Part shown: one piece after another, positions 27,348 through 36,234 of the stretch
Layout of the letters: each line of letters starts with the position of its first letter
Numbering within the stretch: position 1 is the first letter of the stretch
DNA from: Streptomyces toxytricini
Lineage (GTDB): Bacteria; Actinomycetota; Actinomycetes; Streptomycetales; Streptomycetaceae
Direction of reading: 5' to 3'
Length of the DNA: 64,000 bases
NCBI RefSeq assembly: GCF_014649915.1
Contig: NZ_BMTY01000002.1
Coordinates: forward strand, 1 to 64,000
The notes under the pieces: model-generated
The model's input: only the letters and a program-made list of their open reading frames with translations
Told to the model about the DNA's origin: nothing
Databases searched by the model: none
Translations under genes and position numbers: made by a program

Positions 27348-28179
27348 CGCGGTAGTCCTCTGCTGCTTGCTCAACCATGGCCAGGGAAGCCTCTGGTGGC
27401 AGGGCCGCTGCCCTGAGCAGATCGTACGACCTGCGGTAGTCCTTCACGAGGGCCGGATAGTCGATGAGTTGGCCGCTGTGCAGGCCCTCCGTGTACACCA
27501 CTGGTGGCGCGTCCGGGAACGTCATCACCTTGATCATGCCCATCATCATCGGGTGGGCAGACGCCGTTTCCGGAACGATCTGCAGAACGCTCTGCGAGCA
27601 CCGGACCACACGCACGACGTGGTCTAGCTGGTCTGCCATATCCGCGTTCCCGAGGAGCGGCTTACGGATCAGCGATTCGTGCAAAATCGCCCAGAACGCG
27701 GGGCGTTCCTCGCGGTCCCAGAGTCGCGCGCGCTCCATACGGGCGCTGACCTGCTTCTCGACCGCCTCGGGGCGCAGCCAGGGAAGCGAGGTGTGCACGA
27801 CCGCCGTGGCGTACGCCGCTGTTTGCAGCAGGCCGGGGACCAGCGACGGCGCCCATTCCTCGATCGTCTCGGCGTACCCCTCCATCTCCGCGACGTTCGC
27901 GAAGTACTCCGCGTGCCCGGACTGCTTCGCCTTGCGCGCGTCTTCACAGCGGCGCTCGAAAAAGCCGTCCGTCCCCAGCTTCGCGTCCACGTGCCGTGCC
28001 AGATCGAGCGGCATACGCCGCTCGCCTCGCTCGATCTGACTGAGGAAGGGGACGCCCCGGAAGCTGCCGGCCGCCAGCTGCTCCAGCGTGAGACCGGCCA
28101 GCTCCCGCTGGTAGCGCAGCTCGGCGCCGTAGAACGACGGCACGTTCGCAGAAGCGTCAGGGGTCTTACGAGGAGGCAC
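27328..28179 (-). CDS. XRE-family regulator with DUF5753 (WhiJ-like)
   Basis: 283 residues. N-terminal helix-turn-helix (about 15-75: LRYQRELAGLTLEQLAAGSFRGVPFLSQIERGERRMP) and C-terminal DUF5753 ligand-like domain (about 100-275: WAPSLVPGLLQTAAYATAV; FWAILHESLIRKPLLG). This is the architecture of WhiJ/BldB-locus type developmental regulators. GTG 28179 is the only sensible in-frame start near the HTH. Overlaps the DUF397 gene; divergent from 28303. Confidence 0.9.
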   Translation of the reverse strand: MPPRKTPDASANVPSFYGAELRYQRELAGLTLEQLAAGSFRGVPFLSQIERGERRMPLDLARHVDAKLGTDGFFERRCEDARKAKQSGHAEYFANVAEMEGYAETIEEWAPSLVPGLLQTAAYATAVVHTSLPWLRPEAVEKQVSARMERARLWDREERPAFWAILHESLIRKPLLGNADMADQLDHVVRVVRCSQSVLQIVPETASAHPMMMGMIKVMTFPDAPPVVYTEGLHSGQLIDYPALVKDYRRSYDLLRAAALPPEASLAMVEQAAEDYRDGNHTA

Positions 28180-28302
28180 AGCACACCACCGCCATTTGCC
28201 AATTGGCCAGCGCAATCCGAAACCCTTCCCACGCTACGCCGACCGGCCGCACGCTGTGAGCGTTTCGTCACAGTCCGCCACACGGCACGCAAGGAAGGCC
28301 CC

Positions 28303-28515
28303 ATGAGCAACCCCGCCGCCGACGCCCAGGCCATCGACGCCCTCATCGAGCTGCGCGCCGCGCTCGCCGCGCACGGGATCACGCTGCCCTCGCTCGACCT
28401 GCACCTCCCCTCCTACGCGGGGACGTACGACACCCCGCCGCTCATCGCCCTCGGCAACTGCAACGCCGGCACCGCGTCCCGGCTCGCCGTCGCGCTCCGG
28501 GCGGGACGCCGGTGA
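28303..28515 (+). CDS. Small conserved hypothetical protein (70 aa)
   Basis: MSNPAADAQAIDALIELRAALAAHGITLPSLDLHLPS.. then YDTPPLIALGNCNAGTASRLAVAL. It resembles small Streptomyces proteins found next to the ATPase of WhiJ-type modules. RBS AAGGAAGG before ATG 28303. Its stop overlaps the GTG of the next gene (GTGA). Confidence 0.75.
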   Translation: MSNPAADAQAIDALIELRAALAAHGITLPSLDLHLPSYAGTYDTPPLIALGNCNAGTASRLAVALRAGRR

Positions 28516-28871
28516 GGCCGTTCGCGGTGGGGCTGATCGCCGTGCCGAAGGCGGTTCCGGAGGTCCGCCTCGCCGTGCGCGAGCACCTGGGCAGGCCGTG
28601 TCCGGAGCTCCAGCTCTGCGTGACGGAGCTGCTGGCCAACGTGATCACCCACGTCGGGGAGGGCACTCCCGTCACCCTGCGGATCACCGGAAGGGCAGCC
28701 CGCGTGCGGGTCGAGCTCACCGATCCCGATCCGCAGGCGCGGCCCGTCCTCCGCCGCGCGGCCGGCACCGACGAGTCCGGGCGCGGGCTGGCCCTGCTGG
28801 ACGCCCTGGCGCTGCGGTGGGGCGTCGTCCGGGGGGAGGACGGCACCAAGACGGTGTGGTGCGAGCTTTGA
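28512..28871 (+). CDS. HATPase_c (anti-sigma/AbaA-like) ATP-binding protein
   Basis: 119 residues with the Bergerat fold of SpoIIAB/RsbW-type proteins. N-box ELLANVITHVGEGTPV, G1 VRVELTDPDPQARP and G2 TDESGRGLALLDALALRWG. No phospho-acceptor domain, so a stand-alone ATPase of the kind paired with WhiJ regulators. GTG 28512 coupled to the previous stop. Confidence 0.9.
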   Translation: MRPFAVGLIAVPKAVPEVRLAVREHLGRPCPELQLCVTELLANVITHVGEGTPVTLRITGRAARVRVELTDPDPQARPVLRRAAGTDESGRGLALLDALALRWGVVRGEDGTKTVWCEL

Positions 28872-28988
28872 CCCTGGTCACAGTGGGCGGGCGGGGGTTG
28901 CTTCTTATTACCGGCGGGTAGCATCATGACGTTACCGATTGGTACGTACGAGGAACCGTCCTTCCCGAGCCACAACGGAGCCGTCGCC

Positions 28989-30815
28989 ATGGGGCACTAC
29001 AAGTCGAATCTCCGAGACATCGAGTTCAACCTCTTCGAGGTCCTCGGCCGCGACAAGCTGTACGGCACCGGCCCGTTCGCCGAGATGGACGCCGAGACCG
29101 CGAAGAGCATCCTGTCGGAGATCGCCCGCCTCGCCGAGAACGAGCTGGCCGAGTCCTTCGCCGACGCCGACCGCAACCCGCCGGTCTTCGACCCCGCCAC
29201 CAACACGGCTCCGGTCCCCGCCTCCTTCAAGAAGAGCTACGAGGCCTTCATGGAGTCGGAGTACTGGCGCCTCGGCCTGCCGGAGGAGATCGGCGGCACC
29301 ACCTCGCCCCGCTCCCTGATCTGGGCCTACGCGGAGCTGCTGCTCGGCTCGAACCCGGCCGTGTGGATGTACTCCTCCGGTCCGGCGTTCGCCGGCGTCC
29401 TCCACGAGGAGGGCAACGAGGCGCAGAAGCGCATCGCGCAGATCGCCGTCGAGAAGCGCTGGGGCTCCACCATGGTGCTGACCGAGCCCGACGCGGGCTC
29501 GGACGTCGGCGCGGGCCGCACCAAGGCGATCCAGCAGGAGGACGGCTCCTGGCACATCGAGGGCGTGAAGCGCTTCATCACCTCCGGTGAGCACGACATG
29601 GAGGAGAACATCCTCCACTACGTCCTCGCCCGCCCCGAGGGCCACGGCCCCGGCACCAAGGGCCTGTCCCTCTTCCTCGTCCCGAAGTTCCACTTCGACT
29701 GGGAGACCGGCGAGCTGGGCGAGCGCAACGGCGTGTACGCCACGAACGTCGAGCACAAGATGGGCCTCAAGGCCTCCAACACGTGCGAGATGACCTTCGG
29801 CGACAAGCACCCCGCCAAGGGCTGGCTGATCGGCGACAAGCACGACGGCATCCGCCAGATGTTCATGATCATCGAGTTCGCCCGCATGATGGTCGGCACG
29901 AAGGCCATCGCCACCCTCTCGACGGGCTACCTGAACGCGCTGGAGTACGCCAAGGAGCGCGTCCAGGGCCCCGACCTGGCGAACTTCATGGACAAGACCG
30001 CGCCCAAGGTCACCATCACGCACCACCCCGACGTCCGCCGCTCGCTGATGACGCAGAAGGCGTACGCCGAGGGCATGCGCGCCCTGGTGCTCTACACCGC
30101 GGCCGTCCAGGACTCGATCGCGGTCAAGCAGGCCGCCGGCGAGGACGCCTCCGCCGAGGTCGGCCTGAACGACCTGCTCCTGCCGATCGTCAAGGGCTAC
30201 GGCTCCGAGCGCTCCTACGCGCTGCTCTCCGAGTCCCTCCAGATCTTCGGCGGCTCCGGCTACCTCCAGGAGTACCCGGTCGAGCAGTACATCCGCGACG
30301 CCAAGATCGACACCCTGTACGAGGGCACCACCGCGATCCAGGGCCAGGACTTCTTCTTCCGGAAGATCGTCCGCGACCAGGGCGCCTCCCTGAACCGCCT
30401 CTCTGAGGAGATCAAGAAGTTCCTCGCCGGCGCCGAGGGCGGCGAGGAGCTGGCCCCGGCCCGCGACGCGCTCGCCAAGGCCGCCGTCGACCTCGAGGGC
30501 ATCGTCGGCCAGATGATCACCGACCTCACCGCCACCGGCGAGGACGTCAAGAACATCTACAAGGTCGGCCAGAACACCACCCGCCTGCTGATGGCGTCCG
30601 GCGACGTCGTCGTCGGCTACCTGCTCCTCCGCGGCGCGGCCGTGGCCGCCGAGAAGCTCGCGACGGCCTCCGCGAAGGACGTCCCCTTCTACACGGGCAA
30701 GATCGCGGCCGCGAAGTTCTTCGCGTCCCAGGTCCTCCCGGGCGTCTCGGTGCAGCGCAGCCTCGCCGAGGCCGTCGACAACTCCCTGATGGAGCTCGAC
30801 GAGGCCGTCTTCTAA
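28989..30815 (+). CDS. Acyl-CoA dehydrogenase (long form)
   Basis: 608 residues, FadE/Mycobacterium FadE5-like long acyl-CoA dehydrogenase. N-terminal AcCoA_dh extension ([22 protein letters not shown]), FAD-binding core ([20 protein letters not shown] and [10 protein letters not shown]) and the C-terminal half with [40 protein letters not shown], where the catalytic Glu sits. It oxidises acyl-CoA to enoyl-CoA with FAD. ATG 28989 is chosen over 28926 because family members start MGHYKSN and GGAG lies upstream. Single gene with its own terminator. Confidence 0.95.
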   Translation: MGHYKSNLRDIEFNLFEVLGRDKLYGTGPFAEMDAETAKSILSEIARLAENELAESFADADRNPPVFDPATNTAPVPASFKKSYEAFMESEYWRLGLPEEIGGTTSPRSLIWAYAELLLGSNPAVWMYSSGPAFAGVLHEEGNEAQKRIAQIAVEKRWGSTMVLTEPDAGSDVGAGRTKAIQQEDGSWHIEGVKRFITSGEHDMEENILHYVLARPEGHGPGTKGLSLFLVPKFHFDWETGELGERNGVYATNVEHKMGLKASNTCEMTFGDKHPAKGWLIGDKHDGIRQMFMIIEFARMMVGTKAIATLSTGYLNALEYAKERVQGPDLANFMDKTAPKVTITHHPDVRRSLMTQKAYAEGMRALVLYTAAVQDSIAVKQAAGEDASAEVGLNDLLLPIVKGYGSERSYALLSESLQIFGGSGYLQEYPVEQYIRDAKIDTLYEGTTAIQGQDFFFRKIVRDQGASLNRLSEEIKKFLAGAEGGEELAPARDALAKAAVDLEGIVGQMITDLTATGEDVKNIYKVGQNTTRLLMASGDVVVGYLLLRGAAVAAEKLATASAKDVPFYTGKIAAAKFFASQVLPGVSVQRSLAEAVDNSLMELDEAVF

Positions 30816-30842
30816 GGCGCCCGCCCGCCCCGCGGTCCGTAC

Positions 30843-30876
30843 AGCGGCCGGATCCCCTCACGGGGGTCCGGCCGCT
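30843..30876 (+). terminator. Terminator of the acyl-CoA dehydrogenase gene
   Basis: Inverted repeat AGCGGCCGGA / TCCGGCCGCT with further CCCC/GGGG pairing inside, 28 bp after the stop. Confidence 0.88.
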
Positions 30877-30945
30877 GCCGTTCCCCCGGCCCCGCGGCGG
30901 CCGGCGATTCCCGGGATGCCGGTGCTTCGTGCGACGCTCGTAGAC

Positions 30946-31704
30946 ATGAGTTCACAGGAGCAGCACGCCGCCGGCAGGGGGTACTCCGTCCCCACCGGGC
31001 GCCCGTACGCCCTCAGGGAGCTCCAGGCCGCCCTCGGCAGCCTCGGCGACCACCTGCGGGACCTGTACGAAGGCGCACACCCCACGGAGTACGAGGCCGT
31101 CGCCGACGCCCTCTACACCGCCTTCCGGACCGCCGCCGGGCTCGCGCCCGCCAAGAGCCACACCGGCTGCCCCGAGCACCCCGACGGCGCCCTCGACCCC
31201 GAGGCGCCCGACGGCTGGGGCCGCTGCCTGATCTGCAACGACCGCCGCCGCCGCGGGCTGCGCGAGCGCGGCGGCCGCGCCGGGCGGGATGCGGCTGCGC
31301 GCCTCGCCGCCCCGCCGGCCGGGGAGCAGCGCCGGCTCGGCTACCCCGTGCCCGACCCGCCGTACACCCTCCAGGCACTCCACGCGCACCTGCGGAGCGT
31401 CGAGGAGCGCCGCTTCCACCTCACCCTCTCCTCCCCCTCCGACGACTTCGTCCTGCTGGCCGACGACCTGCACCGGGCGTTCATCGTGGCCCGCGAGCTG
31501 TCCCGGCCGCGGAACGCCTCCGGCTGCTCCGAACACCCGGGGGCGCCCGTCGACCCGGACGCGCCCCCCGGCGAGGCCTGTATCTTCTGCGCCGGACGCA
31601 AGAGACGCGCGCAGCGCTCCGCGGCGGCCCCCGAGATGCTCCCGCGCATCCGCCGGGGCGAGCGCCGGCAGCTGCAGCGCCGGTTCGAGCGGCCGCCGGG
31701 CTGA
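30946..31704 (+). CDS. Hypothetical protein with two tandem zinc-ribbon-like repeats
   Basis: 252 residues built from two copies of one unit. Each has a helical stretch (YALRELQAALGSLGDHLRDLY; YTLQALHAHLRSVEERRFHL), then a GC.EHP..DP.AP..G.C..C tail (GCPEHPDGALDPEAPDGWGRCLIC and GCSEHPGAPVDPDAPPGEACIFC) followed by basic residues. The Cys-x2-His...Cys-x2-Cys pattern suggests one zinc per unit. I do not recognise a named family. ATG 30946. Cytoplasmic by sequence. Confidence 0.7.
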   Translation: MSSQEQHAAGRGYSVPTGRPYALRELQAALGSLGDHLRDLYEGAHPTEYEAVADALYTAFRTAAGLAPAKSHTGCPEHPDGALDPEAPDGWGRCLICNDRRRRGLRERGGRAGRDAAARLAAPPAGEQRRLGYPVPDPPYTLQALHAHLRSVEERRFHLTLSSPSDDFVLLADDLHRAFIVARELSRPRNASGCSEHPGAPVDPDAPPGEACIFCAGRKRRAQRSAAAPEMLPRIRRGERRQLQRRFERPPG

Positions 31705-31806
31705 GAAGCCGCCGGAACCGCGGAGCACACCGTCCGCCCACCGGTCCTGCCGGCTATCCGCCGCAGTCCGGCCTAGGCGAACACGACCGTCGTTAAGGTG
31801 AACCAC

Positions 31807-33102
31807 ATGAGCTCTCCCGCCCGCTTCGACCGCGGCCACACCGACGATCTGATGACCTTCCTGACGGCCAGTCCGTCGCCGTACCACGCCGTGGCCAACG
31901 CGGCCGAGCGGCTGGAGAAGGCCGGGTTCCGCCAGGTGTCGGAGACGGACGCCTGGGACTCGGGCAGCGGGGGCCGCTTCGTGCTCCGCGGCGGCGCCCT
32001 CATCGCGTGGTTCGTCCCGGAGGGCGCCGCCGCGCACGCCCCGTTCCGCATCGTCGGCGCACACACCGACTCGCCCAACCTCCGCGTCAAACCGCTTCCT
32101 GACACCGGGTCGGCCGGCTGGCGGCAGATCGCCGTCGAGATCTACGGCGGCACCCTGCTCAACACCTGGCTCGACCGCGACCTGGGCCTTGCCGGGCGGC
32201 TGACGCTGCGGGACGGCAGCGAGCGCCTCGTCAACGTCGACCGGCCGCTGATGCGCGTCCCACAGCTGGCCGTCCACCTCGACCGGGCGGTCAACTCCGA
32301 CGGGCTCAAGCTCGACAAGCAGCGCCACATGCAGCCGATCTGGGGCCTCGGCGACGTCCACGAGGGCGACCTGATCTCCTTCCTGGAGGACGAGGAGGGC
32401 CTGGAGCAGGGCTCGGTCGCCGGATGGGACCTGATGGTCCACTCGATCGAGCCGGCCGCGTACCTCGGGCGGGACCGGGAGCTCGTCGCCGGGCCGCGCA
32501 TGGACAACCTGATCTCCGTGCACGCCGGCGTCGCGGCGCTGGCCGCCGTCGCCTCCTCCGGGAAGGCCCTGGACCACATCCCGGTGCTGGCGGCGTTCGA
32601 CCACGAGGAGAACGGCTCCCAGTCCGACACCGGGGCCGACGGCCCGCTGCTGGGGAACGTGCTGGAACGTTCCGTCTTCGCGCGCGGCGGCAGCTACGAG
32701 GACCGCGCCCGCGCCTTCGCCGGCAGCTTCTGCGTCTCCTCCGACACCGGGCACGCCGTCCACCCCAACTACGCCGAGCGGCACGACCCGACGCACCACC
32801 CGCGCGCGAACGGCGGCCCCATCCTCAAGGTCAACGTCAACCAGCGGTACGCCACCGACGGCACCGGCCGTGCGGTGTTCGCGGCGGCCTGCGAGCGGGC
32901 CGGCGTGCCGTGGCAGACGTTCGTGTCCAACAACTCGATGCCCTGCGGGACGACGATCGGCCCGATCACCGCGGCCCGGCACGGCATCCAGACCGTGGAC
33001 ATCGGCGTCGCGATCCTGTCGATGCACAGCGCGCGCGAACTGTGCGGCGCCGACGACCCGTACCTGCTGGCGAACGCCCTGACGGCGTTCCTGGAGGGCT
33101 GA
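31807..33102 (+). CDS. M18 family aminopeptidase
   Basis: 431 residues, full-length M18 (aspartyl aminopeptidase-type) metallopeptidase. It shows the first metal site (IVGAHTDSPNLRVK), the bridging/second acid region (FDHEENGSQSDTGADGPLL), HAVHPNYAERHDP, and the C-terminal MPCGTTIGPITAARHGIQTVDIGVAILSMHSARE. It removes acidic N-terminal residues from peptides using two zinc ions, in the cytoplasm. ATG 31807 is chosen with AAGGTGAA at proper spacing; a GTG at 31798 is in frame. Confidence 0.95.
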   Translation: MSSPARFDRGHTDDLMTFLTASPSPYHAVANAAERLEKAGFRQVSETDAWDSGSGGRFVLRGGALIAWFVPEGAAAHAPFRIVGAHTDSPNLRVKPLPDTGSAGWRQIAVEIYGGTLLNTWLDRDLGLAGRLTLRDGSERLVNVDRPLMRVPQLAVHLDRAVNSDGLKLDKQRHMQPIWGLGDVHEGDLISFLEDEEGLEQGSVAGWDLMVHSIEPAAYLGRDRELVAGPRMDNLISVHAGVAALAAVASSGKALDHIPVLAAFDHEENGSQSDTGADGPLLGNVLERSVFARGGSYEDRARAFAGSFCVSSDTGHAVHPNYAERHDPTHHPRANGGPILKVNVNQRYATDGTGRAVFAAACERAGVPWQTFVSNNSMPCGTTIGPITAARHGIQTVDIGVAILSMHSARELCGADDPYLLANALTAFLEG

Positions 33103-33111
33103 GCCGGCTCC

Positions 33112-33145
33112 GGGGCGGAGGGGGCGGGCCCGCCCCCTCCGCCCC
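33112..33145. terminator. 34-bp perfect palindrome, bidirectional terminator
   Basis: GGGGCGGAGGGGGCGG followed by GC and its exact complement CCGCCCCCTCCGCCCC, between convergent genes ending at 33102 and 33154. Confidence 0.85.
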
Positions 33146-33153
33146 GCCTGTGC

Positions 33154-33612
33154 TCAGCTCTCGACCGTGTACCGGCTGGTGATCGCGACGCGGTTGAAGG
33201 CGTTCATCAGCGTGGCGAGCCAGGCGACGGCCGAGACCTGGTCGTCGGTGAGCACGGCCGCGGCAGCCGCGTAGTCCTCGTCGCCGACGTGCCCGTCCGC
33301 CACGCGGGTCACCGCCTCGGCCAGGCGGAGGGCGCCGCGGTCGGTCTCGGAGAAGTAGCCGGTCTCCTCCCATCCGGGCAGGACGGCGATCCGGTCGGGG
33401 TCCTCGCCCTTCGCCAAGGCGTCTCGGGTGTGCATGCGCAGGCAGAACGCGCAGCCGTTGACCTGGGAGATGCGGATCTTCACCAGCTCGACCAGGAGCG
33501 GGTCGAGACCCGCTGCGGCAGCGGCCGCCTCGACCTCGGACGACAGGGCGATGAGGGTCTTGTAGGCGGCCGGGTGCCGCTTGCCGATGTTGACTCGCTG
33601 GAGGTCGCTCAT
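33154..33612 (-). CDS. Carboxymuconolactone decarboxylase (AhpD-like) family protein
   Basis: 152 residues: SDLQRVNIGKRHPAAYKTLIALSSEVE, then the AhpD core VELVKIRISQVNGCAFCLRMHTRDALAKGE with the CxxC redox pair and His, and a C-terminal helix. Alkylhydroperoxidase-like activity is expected. It follows the ECF41 sigma gene, the usual partner arrangement of this sigma group; it probably has its own ECF41-type promoter (33652-33678). Confidence 0.93.
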   Translation of the reverse strand: MSDLQRVNIGKRHPAAYKTLIALSSEVEAAAAAAGLDPLLVELVKIRISQVNGCAFCLRMHTRDALAKGEDPDRIAVLPGWEETGYFSETDRGALRLAEAVTRVADGHVGDEDYAAAAAVLTDDQVSAVAWLATLMNAFNRVAITSRYTVES

Positions 33613-33651
33613 GGTTCCTTCGATTCGTCGCACGTGTGCTGTCACCAGGGA

Positions 33652-33678
33652 GACGAGACAGCCCCCGCGGGTGTGACG
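33652..33678 (-). promoter_or_regulatory. Candidate ECF41 promoter for the CMD gene
   Basis: On the minus strand CGTCACA, exactly 16 nt, then CGTC. The ECF41 consensus, as I recall it, is TGTCACA-N16-CGTC, so one base differs. It starts just after the sigma gene stop, with about 40 nt between the -10 element and the CMD start codon. Confidence 0.65.
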
Positions 33679-33680
33679 AC

Positions 33681-34571
33681 TCAGAGGCGCACGAGTTTGT
33701 CGGGATTGAGGACCCGGCGGTACTCGGTGATCAGGCCGTCGGCGATCTGGACCGTGTCCACGGAGTACACCCGGCCTTCGCGGTGGAACACCAGGGCGGG
33801 CTCGCCGCCGACCTCCGCCATGCCGATACGGTCCGGGCGCCACCGGCGCCCCACGCGCACCATGACCCCGGCGATGCGCTCACCGCCGTGGACGGGCTTG
33901 CGCGCCGCGGACACGTTGCCGCCGCCGTCGGTGACGAAGACGGCGTCCGGGTGCAGGAGCCTGACCAGGCCTGCCAGGTCCCCCGCCTCGTACGCGGCGC
34001 GGAACACCCCGAGGACCCGTTCGCGCTCCGCCCTCGACGCCTGCGGCACGGACTCCTTCGCCCCGGCCACCCGCCGTCGCGCCCGCGAAGCCAGCTGCCG
34101 GGCGGCCGGCACGGAGACGTCCAGCACTTCGGCGATCCTGCCGAACGCGAGACCGAAGACGTCGTGCAGGACGAAAGCCACCCGCTCGGGCGGGCTCAGC
34201 TCCTCCATGATCAGCAGCATCGCCGAGCCGACGGACTCGTCGACGAGTACCGGCTGCGAGGCGTCCGGCCCCGTCAGCAGCGGCTCCGGCAGCCACGGCC
34301 CGACATAGCTCTCCCGGCGGACACGGGCACTGCGCAGAATGTCGTACGCCCGCCGCGCGGCCACCGTCACCAGCCAAGCCCGCAGGTCACCGACCTCCCG
34401 CAGATCCGCTCCGGCCGCCCGCAGCCACACGTCCTGGGTCACGTCCTCGGCATCGGCCACGCTCCCCAGCAGCCGGTACGCCACACCGAAGACCGCGGGC
34501 CGGTGACGCTGCCATCCGGCTCCGAGCGGGTCCTCCTGCCCGGACCCCGCCGAACCGTGCCCGTCACCCAT
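33681..34571 (-). CDS. ECF41-group RNA polymerase sigma factor
   Basis: 296 residues. Sigma-2 (about 27-90: RHRPAVFGVAYRLLGSVADAEDVTQDVWLRA), linker with the ECF41 hallmark WLPEP (GPWLPEPLL), sigma-4 (about 130-185: LSPPERVAFVLHDVFGLAFGRIAEVLDVSVPAARQLASRARRRV), then a SnoaL-like C-terminal extension ending in the NPDKL motif (NPDKLVRL), with DGGG inside. In this group the extension replaces an anti-sigma factor and tunes activity; the trigger is unknown. No anti-sigma gene nearby, as expected. ATG 34571. Confidence 0.93.
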   Translation of the reverse strand: MGDGHGSAGSGQEDPLGAGWQRHRPAVFGVAYRLLGSVADAEDVTQDVWLRAAGADLREVGDLRAWLVTVAARRAYDILRSARVRRESYVGPWLPEPLLTGPDASQPVLVDESVGSAMLLIMEELSPPERVAFVLHDVFGLAFGRIAEVLDVSVPAARQLASRARRRVAGAKESVPQASRAERERVLGVFRAAYEAGDLAGLVRLLHPDAVFVTDGGGNVSAARKPVHGGERIAGVMVRVGRRWRPDRIGMAEVGGEPALVFHREGRVYSVDTVQIADGLITEYRRVLNPDKLVRL

Positions 34572-34786
34572 GCAGATCGCGCCCTCCTCCGGCTCGCCGA
34601 TCCAGCGTAGCCATGCGAACCCGTCCCGCGGGCCCCGCACGTGGGCCGGGTGGCGGGTGGGGCGTGGGCCGGGCGGGGGGATGTGGCCGTGAACCACCGC
34701 GCGGAGCACGGGCGGTGAGGGCACGCCATGCTGTTCTGGGGCTCTCCCCCGCCACCCCTTCGGCTCCGGCCGACAAGGAGAGTCCC

Positions 34787-35929
34787 GTGCCCCGTTCCCC
34801 CCGCACCCCGCGCACGTCCCGGACCCGGCTCGGCGGCTCCGGCGCCGCCGCGCCCGCCCTCGCCGCCGCCGCGCTCGCCCTGCTCGCCGCCGCGCCCGCC
34901 CCCGCCTCCGCGATCCCGCCGCCGCCACCCGCCGCCGCGGCCCCGGCGGCGGATCCCGCACCGGCGGGGCCGTCCGCGTTCCGGCTGTCCAACCCGCAAG
35001 TCATCGCGCACTACAGCCACGAGGACGGGCAGACCCCCGAGAACATCACGCTCGATCCCGACGGCTCCGCATACCTGACCTTCGCACTCGCCCGGCAGGT
35101 CGCCCACGCCGACACCGGCGGGCACACCCGCGTCATCGCCACCCTCCCCGAGGCGGCGCCCGCGCGGACGCCGGGCGCGGGCGCCGCGGCCGTCACCGGC
35201 ATCGTGCGCACGCACGACGGCAGCCTGTACGTCCCGTACGTCACCGGCACCGACCGGACCGGCATCCACCGGATCCGCCCCGACGGCACCGTCGGGCTCT
35301 TCGCCCGCCTTCCCGCCGACGGCCACGCCAACGGCCTCGCCCTCGACAGGCGCCACGGCCTCCTCTACGCGGCCGACTCCCGCCTCGGCACCGTCTGGCG
35401 GATCTCCCTGCACGACGCCTCCGTCACCGCCTGGGCCGCGGGCGCCCCGCTGCAGCCGCTCACCTCGGCCGGCGCCAACGGCATCAAGGTGCACCACGGC
35501 GCCGTGTGGGTCTCCAACTCCGACCGCGGCACCCTGCTGCGGATCCCCGTCCGGGAGGACGGCACGGCAGGCGCCGTCGAGACCCACGCCACCGGACTGG
35601 CCGGGATCGACGACTTCGCGTTCGCCGGGGACGGCAAGACGGTCGTCGCCGCGCTGCCCGCCTCCGACGAGGTCGTCCTCGTACGGGCCGACGGCACCCG
35701 CAGCACCCTGCTGACGCGGCGGGACGGCATCTCCGGCCCGACGTCCGTCGCGGTCCGGGACGGCCGGGTGTACGTGGCGAGCGCGTCCGCCCTCGCCGCC
35801 GACAAGGACCCGAACCTGCTGGTCGCCGCCATCGAGGGCGCCGGACGCACCGAACCGGCCACCGCCGGCCCCGGCGCGGCGCACAGCGGGGCGGCCGCGG
35901 CGGGCACCGACGAGGCCGACGCGAAGTAG
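34787..35929 (+). CDS. Secreted SMP-30/NHL-like beta-propeller protein
   Basis: 380 residues. Long Sec signal peptide region to about 45 (ALAAAALALLAAAPAPASA), Pro/Ala-rich spacer, then propeller blades: ENITLDPDGSAYLTF, TGIVRTHDGSLYVPYV, NGLALDRRHGLLYAADSRLGTVWRI, NGIKVHHGAVWVSNSDRGTLLRI, and SVAVRDGRVYVASAS. Similar secreted proteins are described only as SMP-30/gluconolactonase-like. GTG 34787 sits behind a clean AAGGAG. Divergent from the sigma gene; the tail lies against a 30-bp repeat array. Confidence 0.8.
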   Translation: MPRSPRTPRTSRTRLGGSGAAAPALAAAALALLAAAPAPASAIPPPPPAAAAPAADPAPAGPSAFRLSNPQVIAHYSHEDGQTPENITLDPDGSAYLTFALARQVAHADTGGHTRVIATLPEAAPARTPGAGAAAVTGIVRTHDGSLYVPYVTGTDRTGIHRIRPDGTVGLFARLPADGHANGLALDRRHGLLYAADSRLGTVWRISLHDASVTAWAAGAPLQPLTSAGANGIKVHHGAVWVSNSDRGTLLRIPVREDGTAGAVETHATGLAGIDDFAFAGDGKTVVAALPASDEVVLVRADGTRSTLLTRRDGISGPTSVAVRDGRVYVASASALAADKDPNLLVAAIEGAGRTEPATAGPGAAHSGAAAAGTDEADAK

Positions 35930-35962
35930 CGGTCCGGGGCGGCGCCGGCCCCGGTCCCGACG

Positions 35963-36234
35963 CGGGATCAGGCCCCGGCCACCGCCCCAACGCGGGGCCA
36001 AGCTCCGACCGACGCCCCCGCACGGGACCAGGCCCCGGCCACCGCCCCGACACGGGACCAGGCCCCGGCCACCGCCCCAACGCGGGGCCAGGCCCCAGCC
36101 GCCGCCCCGGCACGGGACCAGGCCCCGGCCGCCGCCCCAACGCGGGACCAAGCCCCGGCCGCGGCCCCCGCGCGGGACCAGGCTCCGACCGCCGCCCCCG
36201 GCGCGGGATCAGGCTCCGGCCACCGCCCCGTCGT
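35963..36234. repeat. Minisatellite: about nine copies of a 30-bp unit
   Basis: Units of the form CGGGACCAGGCCCCGGCCAC + CGCCCCAACG repeat in direct orientation with 1-6 changes each; one unit is 31 bp. The array fills the gap between convergent genes and overlaps the last eight codons of the gene ending at 36209. On the minus strand it is open in other frames as a 10-residue Gly/Pro/Arg repeat; I take that as a by-product. Confidence 0.85.

Noticed and set aside
34439..36151. Minus-strand open frame through the minisatellite encoding Gly/Arg/Trp repeats
   Set aside because: It runs antisense to the beta-propeller gene, which has a clear signal peptide and ribosome-binding site; the frame is open only because of GC bias and the 30-bp repeat.
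35963..36234. Possible CRISPR array in the 30-bp repeats
   Set aside because: The units are contiguous without unique spacers and there are no cas genes in the window.
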